From W11650 sp963550755 (GTDB lineage Bacteria; Bacillota; Clostridia; Lachnospirales; Vallitaleaceae), in NCBI GenBank assembly GCA_963550755.1, contig CAUVDV010000006.1, forward strand, positions 1 to 31,696: a stretch of DNA of 31,696 bases. Reading direction: 5' to 3'. Positions within the stretch are counted from its first letter, which is position 1, and the number at the start of each line of letters is the position of its first letter. A model generated the notes under the pieces. It saw only the letters and a list, made by a program, of their open reading frames with translations. It ran no database searches and was not told the DNA's origin. The position numbers were made by a program, and so were the translations under genes. Shown here piece by piece: positions 24,097 to 31,696 of this stretch.

Positions 24097-24711
24097 TTAT
24101 TCCTTTAAACTATTCCGGTTTTCGCTAATGATTCCCAACTGAACCTGCAGAATTTTTTCAAATCGCTCAAAATTACTGGTCGTTTCCGTCAGCAGGGAAT
24201 TGACGGAGGATTCGACTTTTTCCAGCAGTTCGTCGGTGTAGGAATAAGCGTCCTTCCGGATATCTTCGCTTTCTTTGTAGGCCGATTCCAAAACCTGAGC
24301 GGCTTTTTCCCGGGACTGTCGAGTAATTTCGCTTTCTTCAATCATGGCATTCGCTTTTTTCAAAGCGGATTCTTCAATTTTGGTTAATCTTTCCTTGGTG
24401 GTGGAAACGATGGTTTCATTTTCCTTGACAATGGCGGTCGCCTTAGCGATTTCTTCCGGCAGAGCAAGCTTGAGCCGGGTAATAAAATCATTAAGCGTGT
24501 CGCCTTGAACTACGATTTTATTGGGCTGGAGCGGCAGGGAACTGCAATCGTTGACATAATTTTCCATTTCGTTGATTAAATCAAAGATATTGCTGCCGTT
24601 AGCGCTGAAGCTGGAATTAAGGCTGATAGTATTGCTGCTGGTGCCGCCCGGATTATTGGCACTGCCGGTTTTCGGGTTATTGGCGGTATTGCTGCTATTG
24701 TTAGTCTTCAT
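24097..24711 (-). CDS. Coiled-coil ATPase-like protein of the clostridial type
   Basis: 204 residues: a low-complexity Asn/Ser/Thr-rich head (about 1-40), then IFDLINEMENYVNDCSSLPL and LALPEEIAKATAIVKE, then a long coiled coil to the end. The central motif is the one seen in the clostridial protein usually annotated simply as ATPase and encoded near coaD and rpmF in other genomes; here the neighbours differ. No Walker motif is visible, so the ATPase label is doubtful. GAGGAG precedes the ATG. The fold resembles DivIVA-like or V-ATPase stalk-like coiled coils, so a structural role is possible. Confidence 0.6.
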   Translation of the reverse strand: MKTNNSSNTANNPKTGSANNPGGTSSNTISLNSSFSANGSNIFDLINEMENYVNDCSSLPLQPNKIVVQGDTLNDFITRLKLALPEEIAKATAIVKENETIVSTTKERLTKIEESALKKANAMIEESEITRQSREKAAQVLESAYKESEDIRKDAYSYTDELLEKVESSVNSLLTETTSNFERFEKILQVQLGIISENRNSLKE

Positions 24712-24761
24712 ATTTCATTCTCCTCTAAATCATCAGCTGATAGTATGGTTATAAGCTTGTC

Positions 24762-24779
24762 TATTGCCCTCCGGCAATA
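24762..24779. terminator. Short hairpin between the Fic gene and the ATPase-like gene
   Basis: TATTGCC (24762-24768) and GGCAATA (24773-24779) form a perfect 7-bp stem with a 4-nt loop just after the Fic stop. There is no T-run, so it may be an mRNA-processing or weak termination site. Confidence 0.4.
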
Positions 24780-24795
24780 ACTGCTGTGGCAGGAT

Positions 24796-25560
24796 TTAAT
24801 CGGTGGTTAGCATTCGAGAGCTGTTGGGTTCCGTTACAGTTGAAAAGTAAGCTTCAATCGTATCATATTTGTTCTGAGCGGCCAGACATACATTTAAAAG
24901 CTTGGTCCGATCAGCGCGATAGGTTTGCAAACCGCGCAAATAATAAAGCTTTTGCCGGTGCGCGATGATAAAAGGCATAATATTATTTTTCAGACATTCC
25001 TTAAACAGGATTAGCCGGCCGATTTTGCCATTATTATCGGCAAACGGATGAATCCGCTCAAAACGATAATGAAAATTTACCAGCGACTCGAGACTGATAT
25101 CTTTTTCCTTATTTTCTTGCAAATAGTCCTTTAAAAGCTGTTCCATTTCAGCGCCTACCTGCTCCGGCTCAGCTGTTTTGGCGTCGCCGGCCGTATTGTG
25201 CTCGGCTTTATAGGCTCCGATCGGCATTTTGCCTTTTAATTCGTCCAAGGTATTTCTTTTCAAAATTTGATGAAATTGCTTCATCATATTTTCGGTTAAA
25301 TCCTCGGCCGCGCAGTTTACCATATAGTCAAAACAAGTGAAGTGATTGATGATTTCAGTAATATCGTCAACCTTAATCCGGCTTTCGGCTGATACAGAAA
25401 ATATGTGATTTTCATAAATATCACGAACCTGATCTTCGGAAAGCTCGTTTCCCTCTAATTTACAGGAGTGAAAAGCAAACATAATCTGGGTTTGCATATA
25501 TAGATTCCCCTGATATTCTTCTTTTTGTTCCCGCAATAAACGTTCTAACAATTGGGACAT
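24796..25560 (-). CDS. Fic-family protein, probable AMP-transferase, class II with inhibitory helix
   Basis: 254 residues. The Fic core motif is HPFADNNGKIGR with catalytic H171; asparagine stands where the usual motif has the first glycine of GNG, a common variant. The N-terminal S32-CKL-E36-G37 matches the (S/T)xxxE(G/N) inhibitory helix, whose glutamate blocks ATP binding in class II Fic proteins. The start at 25560 follows AGGAGCAGAGTT. It is upstream of the ATPase-like and YitT genes on the same strand with an 84-nt gap. Fic proteins attach AMP or other nucleotides to target proteins; the target here is not evident and no partner antitoxin is seen, as expected since the inhibitory helix is built in. 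Confidence 0.85.
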   Translation of the reverse strand: MSQLLERLLREQKEEYQGNLYMQTQIMFAFHSCKLEGNELSEDQVRDIYENHIFSVSAESRIKVDDITEIINHFTCFDYMVNCAAEDLTENMMKQFHQILKRNTLDELKGKMPIGAYKAEHNTAGDAKTAEPEQVGAEMEQLLKDYLQENKEKDISLESLVNFHYRFERIHPFADNNGKIGRLILFKECLKNNIMPFIIAHRQKLYYLRGLQTYRADRTKLLNVCLAAQNKYDTIEAYFSTVTEPNSSRMLTTD

Positions 25561-25644
25561 AACTCTGCTCCTATCTGTGTCGAAATTTTATTGGAATTTT
25601 ATAGTCTGCACATCAAGCTATAATCTATTATCGGCAACTTCGTT

Positions 25645-25766
25645 CAAAATCTAAAGTCTTAAGACTCGTTTTGGCGAATAGATTTTGCAGGGACATTCAG
25701 CACTGGAAGTGAAAACGGTTTGCAGAAAAATAAAACACAGCATGAGCAAAGGCTCATTGTGTTTTT
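25645..25766. other. Non-coding region with nested hairpins and terminator-like stem
   Basis: CAAAATCTA (25645-25653) and TAGATTTTG (25679-25687) form a perfect 9-bp stem enclosing the palindrome AGTCTTAAGACT (25655-25666). About 45 nt later AAAACACA-GC-ATGAGC (25732-25747) pairs with GCTCAT-TGTGTTTT (25752-25765), a terminator-like hairpin with T-runs on both sides. No gene is supported here; it may be the 3' end of a small RNA or a bidirectional terminator. Confidence 0.5.
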
Positions 25767-26167
25767 AGTGAGGTTTATATTAATTTTTTATGAACTAATT
25801 ATACGGTTTGTCTTTGGAAATGTCAATTGTTTTCTGTTTTTTAATGTTTGGCCTGGTACAGTTAATTTAACGCCCTGCCTATTGCTATCTGTAGCAAAAT
25901 ATGTTAAATTAAGCGGGAAAGCAAGAATAAGAGAAGAGTGAAAGCGTAAAGACAACCCGTTTTAGGCTTGTCGGAAAAAGCGCTGTGTTTTAACAAGCGG
26001 TGCCGGCGGCGGAAAAGCTTAACGATTACTGGATACGAGGAAATAGTGTGAAAGAAAGCAGAGGAAAACCATAAATTGGCGCACTTAACTACAGTATAAC
26101 GCAGAGAGTTGAACCCCTTTCATTACTATTTGTGCCGCCAGCCAAAGGCGGCGGAATGGAGATTAAT
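25767..26167. other. Non-coding leader region upstream of sdaAB
   Basis: No convincing gene is seen. A larger inverted repeat, TTAATTTAAC (25862-25871) and GTTAAATTAA (25903-25912), encloses TTGCTA/TAGCAA (25882-25887 and 25892-25897). Its right end followed by GCGG resembles the end of the element near 16338-16350. An open frame at 25720-25941 starts inside the terminator-like hairpin and is not protein-like. I see no T-box or glycine-riboswitch core. Confidence 0.45.
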
Positions 26168-26827
26168 ATGAATATTTTTGATATATTAGGGCCGGTGATG
26201 ATTGGCCCATCCAGTTCGCATACGGCTGGAGCGGTCAAACTGGGCTATGTTGCCCGCAGGCTTTTAGGTGGCGAGCCGGCGGCGGCCAAGGTGTATTTGC
26301 ATGGCTCGTTTGCCGATACCGGCAAGGGGCATGGCACCGACCGGGCGATTATTGCCGGGATTTTGGGAATGAAAGAGGACGATGAAAGAATTCCGTTTTC
26401 CTTTGAACTGGCCGAGAAACAAGGCCTGGATTTTCAAATAGAAACGATTCAGCTGCCGGGCGCTCATCCCAATACGGCGGTGATGGAACTGACGGACGCC
26501 GGTGGCCGGAAAATTGAAGTACAGGGTTCTTCTGTCGGCGGCAGCCGGATTGTGATCAATAAAATTGATGGGGCGGAGGTAGAATGCAGCGCCGAATATC
26601 CGACCTTAATCGTTTATAATAAAGATTTGCCCGGTTATGTGGCAGAAGTCACCTCAGCGCTGGCGGCGAAGGCCATTAACATCGCGACCATGCGTCTGTT
26701 CCGGGGAGAACGTGGAACACAGGCAGTAATGATTATTGAAAGCGATCAGGCGATCCCGCGGGAAATTATTGACCGCTTGGAAAAGATAAACGGTATTCTA
26801 AAGGTTACATATATCCCCGGCTTATAA
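26168..26827 (+). CDS. sdaAB: L-serine dehydratase, iron-sulfur-dependent, beta subunit
   Basis: 219 residues. The start at 26168 (MNIFDILGPVMIGPSSSHTA) matches the family N-terminus and has GGAG 6 nt upstream; two upstream in-frame ATGs are less suitable. The N-terminal part carries the conserved GPSSSHTAGA segment and GTDRAIIAGILGM; a C-terminal ACT-type regulatory domain follows (TLIVYNKDLPGYVAEVTSAL). It pairs with the alpha subunit at 27171 to convert L-serine to pyruvate and ammonia. Unusually, 343 nt separate the two subunit genes. Confidence 0.95.
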   Translation: MNIFDILGPVMIGPSSSHTAGAVKLGYVARRLLGGEPAAAKVYLHGSFADTGKGHGTDRAIIAGILGMKEDDERIPFSFELAEKQGLDFQIETIQLPGAHPNTAVMELTDAGGRKIEVQGSSVGGSRIVINKIDGAEVECSAEYPTLIVYNKDLPGYVAEVTSALAAKAINIATMRLFRGERGTQAVMIIESDQAIPREIIDRLEKINGILKVTYIPGL

Positions 26828-27170
26828 GCTATTCAGCTATTCATGGAAAATTTGCGAAACCGTTTGACAGGCCGGAAAATAAAATTCAGGCAGGGGAAGC
26901 TGGCATTTTTTTGACGGCAGGAACATCAGGCAGCTCGCGGCTTGCAGTGGCCTTGCTGGTTGTGCAGTTCCGCGGGGACATGAGATTGCTCGTGTTGGGC
27001 GCGGAAAAGAACGAAAAAACATTTCTACTTAGAATGGGTAGTATATAAGAGGCGATAGCCTGCTAAGTTGGAAAGGCGTAATATCGCGACAAGCGAAGGT
27101 TAAGTTTATAACAAGTGATAAGGATTGTACTAATACTTGTCAGGAAGCAAAGCAAAAAGGAAGGAAAAAG
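26828..27170. other. 343-nt gap between the two serine dehydratase genes
   Basis: The stretch contains no protein-like frame; a 23-codon frame at 26843 has no ribosome site. It has an AT-rich end with a weak ACAAGT/ACTTGT inverted repeat (about 27112-27142) and the segment GAAGGTTAAGTT (27097-27108), similar to an element end. A ribosome site for sdaAA, AAGGAAGGAAAAAG, lies at its right edge. It may hold a second promoter or the remains of an inserted element; no recognised riboswitch. Confidence 0.4.
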
Positions 27171-28037
27171 ATGGCATATCGATCTTTGCAGGAAATCGCG
27201 CAGCGCTGCGAGTCGGAAAAAATAGATTTTTGGGAAGTCATATTAAAAGGGGATATAACCGAAAGAGGTGTCAGCCGGGAAGAGTCTTTTACTCGGATGA
27301 GGGGAATGTGGCAGGCGATGCTGGCGGCCAGTGAAAATTACGATGGCAGCCTCTGCTCCAAAAGCGGTCTGTCCGGCGGAGGCGGCAAAAAAATGGAGGA
27401 GTACCGGCAAAAAGCTGCGCCTTTAAGCGGTGATTTTATGGCGGAAGTCATCAGCGAAGCCTTAAAAACGGGGGAATGTAATGCCTGTATGAAAAAAATC
27501 GTAGCTGCGCCGACGGCTGGAGCCTGCGGTGTGCTGCCGGCCGTGCTGATTCCCATGTACCGCCGGCAGCAGGCAGACGCCGACCAAATTATAGAAGCGC
27601 TTTATGTGGCGGCCGGAATTGGTCAGGTCATTGCCCAGCGGGCGTTCATTGCCGGAGCGGCCGGCGGCTGTCAGGCCGAAGTGGGTTCAGCCTCTTCCAT
27701 GGCAGCCGGAGCGCTGGTGCATTTGCGGGGCGGCAGTCCTCAGCAGATTTTGCATGCGGCGGCCATGGCCATGAAAATGCTGCTCGGTCTGGTTTGCGAT
27801 CCGGTGGCCGGTTTGGTGGAAGTGCCTTGTATCAAGCGCAATGTCGGCGGCGCAGTTAACGCCTTAGCAGCGGCCGATATGGCGTTGGCGGGCATTGAAA
27901 GCCGTATTCCGGCAGACGAGGTAATTGACGCAATGAAAGAGATTGGCCAAAATATGCCAACTGCTTTTCGGGAAACAGCCAAAGGGGGACTGGCCAACAC
28001 TAAGTGGGCGAGGAAGTTTACGGAAGAATTGGAGTAG
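27171..28037 (+). CDS. sdaAA: L-serine dehydratase, iron-sulfur-dependent, alpha subunit
   Basis: 288 residues, the usual length. The catalytic domain shows KIVAAPTAGACGVLPA (substrate-binding), FIAGAAGGCQAEVGSA, VCDPVAGLVEVPCIKRN and the end GGLANTKWARKF. The cysteines in GGCQAEVG, VCDPVAG and VPCIKRN match those that hold the 4Fe-4S cluster acting as Lewis acid in serine dehydration. AAGGAAGGAAAAAG precedes the ATG. It is downstream of sdaAB with an unusually long gap. The product enables the use of serine as a carbon and energy source in anaerobes. Confidence 0.95.
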   Translation: MAYRSLQEIAQRCESEKIDFWEVILKGDITERGVSREESFTRMRGMWQAMLAASENYDGSLCSKSGLSGGGGKKMEEYRQKAAPLSGDFMAEVISEALKTGECNACMKKIVAAPTAGACGVLPAVLIPMYRRQQADADQIIEALYVAAGIGQVIAQRAFIAGAAGGCQAEVGSASSMAAGALVHLRGGSPQQILHAAAMAMKMLLGLVCDPVAGLVEVPCIKRNVGGAVNALAAADMALAGIESRIPADEVIDAMKEIGQNMPTAFRETAKGGLANTKWARKFTEELE

Positions 28038-28107
28038 GAAAAAGCAGGGCCTTTCACGGAGAAGGGGAGTAAGAAAAGAGCGGATATTATAATAGGAAAG
28101 GAAAAAC

Positions 28108-30369
28108 ATGACAAAAAAATATCAATTTCAAAGCTTTAACGGCCAAACAATAGAACTGTATCAGAATTCAGACAACATTAAATCGGATAGGATTCAATCA
28201 GACAAGATTAAAATAGAAGCGATCGGCGCGGATATTTTTCATATTTATTCGGAGCGGGCGGCGGATTTTCCGTCCTATGCGGTGCAAAACAGGCCGGCGC
28301 CGGTGAAGCTGACAGAAAGAATAGACGGCAGTCAGCGCTGTTATTATACGGATAAAATCGGCGTTTGTATCAGGGAGGACGGCGGCTTTGATTTTGTTGA
28401 CGGCAAAGGACAGCCGCTGTGCCAAAGCTTTCGCGGGCCAATCAAAAAACCGGAACGGCTGGCATCGGATTTTTTTGAGCTTCTGGTCAGCGAGGGGCAT
28501 ACGGCTATGGTACAGCCGGAGCCGGCCGAGGTAGAAATCGCTTTCCGGCTTTTGCCGGACGACCGGATTTATGGCTTAGGGGATAAGACCGGCGGCTTAA
28601 ACAAACGCTGCTATGAATATGAGATGTGGAATACCGATGACCCGACGCCCCATGAGGATAATTTCAAAGCGCTGTATAAAAGCATTCCCTTTTTAATGGT
28701 CTTAAAAAAGGAAGCGGCTTACGGGCTTTTTTTTGATAATTATCATAAAAGCTATTTTGATTTGGGTAAATGGCAAAGCGACTGTCTGCGCTATGAAGCC
28801 GAAGGCGGAGCGCTGGATTTTTATTTCTTGGCTGGCCCGGATTTAAAAGCAGTGCTGACGGCCTATACCGGCTTAACCGGCCGGACGCCGCTGCCGCAGC
28901 TATGGACGCTGGGGTATCATCAATCCCGCTGGGGCTACCGAACGGAAGCAGATATGCGAAGCTTGGCGAAAAACTTACGTCGGTATGATTTGCCCTGCGA
29001 CGCGATTCATTTTGATATTGACTATATGGACGGCTATCGGGTCTTTACCTGGAATAAGGAACGCTATGACAGCCCGGAAAAAACCTTGGCTGATTTAAAG
29101 GCCATAGGGATCAAAGCTGTTACCATCGTTGACCCGGGGGTTAAAGTGGAGGCCGGTTACGCGGTTTATGACGAGGGACTGGCCAAGGCTTATTTTGTCA
29201 AGGATAAGAATAATTTAACCTATGTCAATCGGGTTTGGCCGGGGGATGCGGTTTATCCGGATTTTGGCCGGGATGAGGTGCGCCGCTGGTGGGGAGGCCT
29301 GCATCGCTTTTTGCTGGATAAGGGGGTAGCCGGGATTTGGAATGATATGAATGAACCAGCCAGCTTTAACGGCTCGCTGCCGGATGATGTGGTCTTTTAT
29401 GATGAGGATAAGCCCTCGACTCATAAAGCAATGCACAATGTATACGGCCATAATATGGCCAAGGCCACTTTTGAAGGGCTGCGCCGGCTGACTGGCGAGC
29501 GGCCGTTTATCATTACCAGAGCCTGTTATGCTGGCAGCCAAAAGTATGCGGTGGTGTGGACGGGCGATAATCACAGCTTGTGGAGCCATTTGCGGCTGGC
29601 GATTCCGCAGCTGTGCAATTTGGGGCTAAGCGGCTTTGCCTTTGGCGGAACGGATGTCGGCGGTTTTGGCAGCGATACCACGCCGGAGCTGCTGATCCGC
29701 TGGTTTCAGGTGGGATGCTTTAGCCCGCTGTTTCGCAATCACTCGGCGCTGGCGACGCTGGAGCAGGAGCCGTGGCGCTTTGGCGATCAGGTGCTGGCGA
29801 TTTTGCGCCGGTATATTCATTTGCGCTATCAGCTGCTGCCGTATTTTTATGACTGCTTTTACCGGACGGCCGGGGACGGACTGCCGGTCATGCGGCCGCT
29901 GGTTTTAAATTATCCGTTTGACCCGGAGGTGCAGCAAATAAATGATCAGTTTATGATTGGCGATCATCTTTTGGCTGCGCCGGTGGTGGAGCAGGGCGCG
30001 ACCAAAAAGCTGGTGTATCTGCCGGCGGGCGAGTGGTTTGACTACTGGACAAAAGAAAAATACAGCGGACAGGCGTATTATATCATTGACGCGCCGTTAG
30101 AGGTCTGTCCGCTGTTTGTTAAAAGCGGGACGATCCTGCCGCTTTATCCGGTTTATCCATTGGTCAGCGAGCGTAAGGACGAGCGGCTGATTTTGCGGGT
30201 TTACGGGGAAGAAGCCGAATATGTTCACTATCAGGATAACGGCCGGGATTACGGCTATGAGCAGGGAGAATATAATCTTTATTATTTTAGCTGGCGGGAC
30301 GGCCGGCTGCAAACCCAAATGCGGCATCAGGGGTACCGGCAGTATGGGGAGATAGAGGTGGAGAGCTAA
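28108..30369 (+). CDS. GH31 alpha-glucosidase (alpha-xylosidase-like family)
   Basis: 753 residues, a full-length glycoside hydrolase family 31 enzyme without signal peptide. The N-terminal beta domain is followed by the catalytic barrel, with nucleophile D413 in GIWNDMNEPASF and acid/base D487 in VWTGDNHSLW. FHFDIDYMDGYRVFTW and GGTDVGGFG are also family marks, and the WNDMNEP form is the alpha-glucosidase-type pattern. AAAGGAAAAAC precedes the ATG; it lies 70 nt after sdaAA. Cytoplasmic alpha-glucosidases release glucose from imported oligosaccharides. The RpiR regulator and PTS gene downstream fit a sugar-use locus. The composition is more GC-rich than most of the window. Confidence 0.95.
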   Translation: MTKKYQFQSFNGQTIELYQNSDNIKSDRIQSDKIKIEAIGADIFHIYSERAADFPSYAVQNRPAPVKLTERIDGSQRCYYTDKIGVCIREDGGFDFVDGKGQPLCQSFRGPIKKPERLASDFFELLVSEGHTAMVQPEPAEVEIAFRLLPDDRIYGLGDKTGGLNKRCYEYEMWNTDDPTPHEDNFKALYKSIPFLMVLKKEAAYGLFFDNYHKSYFDLGKWQSDCLRYEAEGGALDFYFLAGPDLKAVLTAYTGLTGRTPLPQLWTLGYHQSRWGYRTEADMRSLAKNLRRYDLPCDAIHFDIDYMDGYRVFTWNKERYDSPEKTLADLKAIGIKAVTIVDPGVKVEAGYAVYDEGLAKAYFVKDKNNLTYVNRVWPGDAVYPDFGRDEVRRWWGGLHRFLLDKGVAGIWNDMNEPASFNGSLPDDVVFYDEDKPSTHKAMHNVYGHNMAKATFEGLRRLTGERPFIITRACYAGSQKYAVVWTGDNHSLWSHLRLAIPQLCNLGLSGFAFGGTDVGGFGSDTTPELLIRWFQVGCFSPLFRNHSALATLEQEPWRFGDQVLAILRRYIHLRYQLLPYFYDCFYRTAGDGLPVMRPLVLNYPFDPEVQQINDQFMIGDHLLAAPVVEQGATKKLVYLPAGEWFDYWTKEKYSGQAYYIIDAPLEVCPLFVKSGTILPLYPVYPLVSERKDERLILRVYGEEAEYVHYQDNGRDYGYEQGEYNLYYFSWRDGRLQTQMRHQGYRQYGEIEVES

Positions 30370-30482
30370 TACATTGGACTTTAAGCCGTACACCTTTTCG
30401 ACCAACTGCTGAAAAAATTTTTTTGGCGGCTGGGCGGGAACGGCAGTTTGGCAGTTTCAGAAAATGGCGGAGGGAGGAGAGC

Positions 30483-31346
30483 ATGAACCGGCAGAATACG
30501 TATTTAAAAATGCAGAAGTTAAAGGATCTGACCTTCAGCGAGCGGGAAGTAATCGAATATATTTTACAATATCCCTTAAAGGTGCAGGGCTTGTCCACGG
30601 TTGAATTGGGAGCAATGACCTATACCAGTGCGGCGACAGTCAGCCGGCTCTGCCATAAGATTGGCTTTGACAGCTATTCTGATTTTAAAATAGCTTTGGC
30701 AGCCGATATTGACGAATATCAGGAATTTGTTTATATCAACACGGTTCCCATTCCACAGGAAAGTCATGATTCGTTAAGTAATTTGATTGACAAGGTAATC
30801 GGCAGCAGCGCAAAAGCATTGTTTGACATTAAAAAGCTTAATTCTGAGCAAAATATTCAGCAGTGCTTGGATTATTTTTTTCAGGCACAAAAAATTAGCT
30901 TTTATGGCAGCGGAGTTTCTAATTTGATTTGCCGGGACGCGATGATTAAGGGACTGCGAATAGGTTTGAATGTTGTTTCTTTTATTTATTATTCCGAGAT
31001 GTCAATGAATGCCAGATTAAGCGATGAAACGGATTTGGCGATTGTTGTTTCCTATACCGGGCATACTACTGAGATGATTAAAATTGCCAAAATTCTTAAA
31101 ACCAACAAGGTCAGGACGATTTCTATTACCCGAAACGCCCCGAATGAAATTGTGGATAATACGGAAGTTCATTTGTATGTGCCCAATACAGAATCCTTTT
31201 ATCGGGTGGGCGGAACGGAAAGCCGAATGAGTATGCAGTGTGTCTTGGATATTTTATTCGCGGCTTATATTAATCACAATGACCGAGCCAAGGAAAATAT
31301 TGAGAAGACTTTTATTGAAGATACTTTCAGTCAAGGCTGGAAGTAG
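30483..31346 (+). CDS. RpiR/MurR-family transcriptional regulator
   Basis: 287 residues from the ATG at 30483, placed after GGAGGGAGGAGAGC; an upstream in-frame ATG (30423) adds a non-conserved stretch. The N-terminal HTH_6 domain is at about residues 1-77 (LTFSEREVIEYILQYP, LGAMTYTSAATVSRLCHKIGF). The C-terminal SIS domain includes ISFYGSGVSNLI and VVSYTGHTTEMIKIA, which would bind a phosphorylated sugar. Regulators of this kind control sugar-phosphate and amino-sugar genes. It sits between the GH31 gene and a PTS operon, so it likely controls one or both in response to a sugar phosphate. Confidence 0.9.
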   Translation: MNRQNTYLKMQKLKDLTFSEREVIEYILQYPLKVQGLSTVELGAMTYTSAATVSRLCHKIGFDSYSDFKIALAADIDEYQEFVYINTVPIPQESHDSLSNLIDKVIGSSAKALFDIKKLNSEQNIQQCLDYFFQAQKISFYGSGVSNLICRDAMIKGLRIGLNVVSFIYYSEMSMNARLSDETDLAIVVSYTGHTTEMIKIAKILKTNKVRTISITRNAPNEIVDNTEVHLYVPNTESFYRVGGTESRMSMQCVLDILFAAYINHNDRAKENIEKTFIEDTFSQGWK

Positions 31347-31368
31347 AACGACACAGTTTTTTGCTATG

Positions 31369-31419
31369 AAAATTCAAAGATTGAAAAAGTTGAGCTTTTC
31401 AGTTTTTGAATTTTTTTTT
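31369..31419 (+). terminator. Terminator after the RpiR-family gene
   Basis: AAAATTCAAA (31369-31378) and TTTGAATTTT (31405-31414) form the outer stem, GAAAA/TTTTC an inner one, and the T-run continues to 31419. Confidence 0.8.
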
Positions 31420-31437
31420 CGGTAAAGCTCAAGGATA

Positions 31438-31465
31438 TTGACGATGGAAAGCTATGAGTTATAAT
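31438..31465 (+). promoter_or_regulatory. Promoter of the PTS operon
   Basis: TTGACG (31438-31443), 16-nt spacer, TATAAT (31460-31465), about 90 nt upstream of the PTS IIB start and just after the preceding terminator. No sigma-54 -24/-12 site was recognised, unlike many mannose-family PTS operons. Confidence 0.65.
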
Positions 31466-31558
31466 AAAAGCATAAGGAAATCCTTAAAAAAGAAAACCGG
31501 TTTTTAATATTTTTTAAATAATCATTGTGTTTAAACAGTCAGCCGGAAAGGAGGTTAT

Positions 31559-31696
31559 ATGATTTATATAAGAATTGACGATCGATTAATCCATGGTCAA
31601 ATCGTTACCGCCTGGTGTCAGACTTTGGACATTAAAAAAATTCTGGCGGTTGATGACGCTTTGGCGCAAAATGAAATGATGAAGTCAATTATGACG
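31559..31696 (+). CDS. Mannose/sorbose-family PTS subunit IIB, 5' part only
   Basis: 46 codons are present before the window ends. The ATG follows AAAGGAGGTTAT. The sequence begins MIYIRIDDRLIHGQIVTAW, the diagnostic N-terminus of mannose-family IIB proteins, where H12 in RLIHGQ is the residue phosphorylated by IIA and passed to the sugar. IIC, IID and IIA genes would be expected to follow outside the window. Sugar specificity cannot be read from this fragment; the neighbouring alpha-glucosidase suggests a glucose-containing or related sugar. Confidence 0.9.
   Translation, partial: MIYIRIDDRLIHGQIVTAWCQTLDIKKILAVDDALAQNEMMKSIMT

Noticed and set aside
25720..25941. 73-codon frame upstream of sdaAB
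   Set aside because: It begins in a terminator-like hairpin, lacks a ribosome site and reads as AT-rich hydrophobic noise.
25770..26167. T-box or glycine riboswitch ahead of the serine dehydratase genes
   Set aside because: Neither the T-box GGTGG-type antiterminator segment nor the glycine aptamer core could be found by eye.
1..31696. tRNA, rRNA, CRISPR arrays, integrase or transposase genes
   Set aside because: None was recognised on either strand; no regular repeat-spacer pattern and no DDE or recombinase motif is present in the translated frames.

Overview
The window is a chromosomal segment of a low-to-moderate GC Firmicute, most likely an anaerobic member of the Clostridia. This rests on strong AGGAGG-type ribosome sites, consensus sigma-A promoters, a two-subunit iron-sulfur L-serine dehydratase, a clostridial-type coiled-coil ATPase-like protein, YitT, and a mannose-family PTS component at the right edge. 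No rRNA, tRNA, CRISPR array or complete transposon was seen.

Left part (1-11,220) is a worn accessory region. It holds an Rgg/PlcR-like regulator (101-1030), an MFS exporter (1392-2597), an ABC exporter gene with an internal deletion (2700-3951), an AAA ATPase of the DUF4143 type (4150-5499), a RelB/DinJ antitoxin whose YafQ-type toxin is cut to a stub (5766-6126), a MATE pump with its MarR regulator (6139-7960), a HAD-family phosphatase (8190-9341) and a second MATE gene broken in a homopolymer (9495-10858). The MFS/ABC segment is bracketed by two ~100-bp direct repeats that encode the same C-terminal tail of a lost transporter.

Centre (11,223-21,943) is the most interesting block: a gene set matching the poorly understood Escherichia coli yhf cluster. 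The order is a secreted beta-lactamase-fold hydrolase, yhfZ (GntR-like regulator), yhfY (PRD), yhfU (DUF2620), yhfT (membrane protein), an amidase-signature enzyme with no counterpart in E. coli yhf, php/yhfV (phosphotriesterase homologue), yhfS and yhfX (two PLP-fold enzymes) and yhfW (phosphopentomutase-like). It starts with a promoter followed by a perfect 34-bp palindrome and ends at a strong terminator. The set looks like a catabolic route: an exported hydrolase, a membrane carrier, an amide hydrolase, a metal-dependent hydrolase, two PLP enzymes and a metal-dependent mutase. The substrate is unknown. Short inverted-repeat elements sit on both sides of the amidase gene and elsewhere in the window.

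Right part (22,104-31,696) holds a dCache sensor protein without an output domain, then on the minus strand a Fic protein, a coiled-coil ATPase-like protein and YitT, and on the plus strand sdaAB, sdaAA, a GH31 alpha-glucosidase, an RpiR-type regulator and the start of a mannose-family PTS IIB gene. The last three suggest a sugar-use locus continuing past the right edge.
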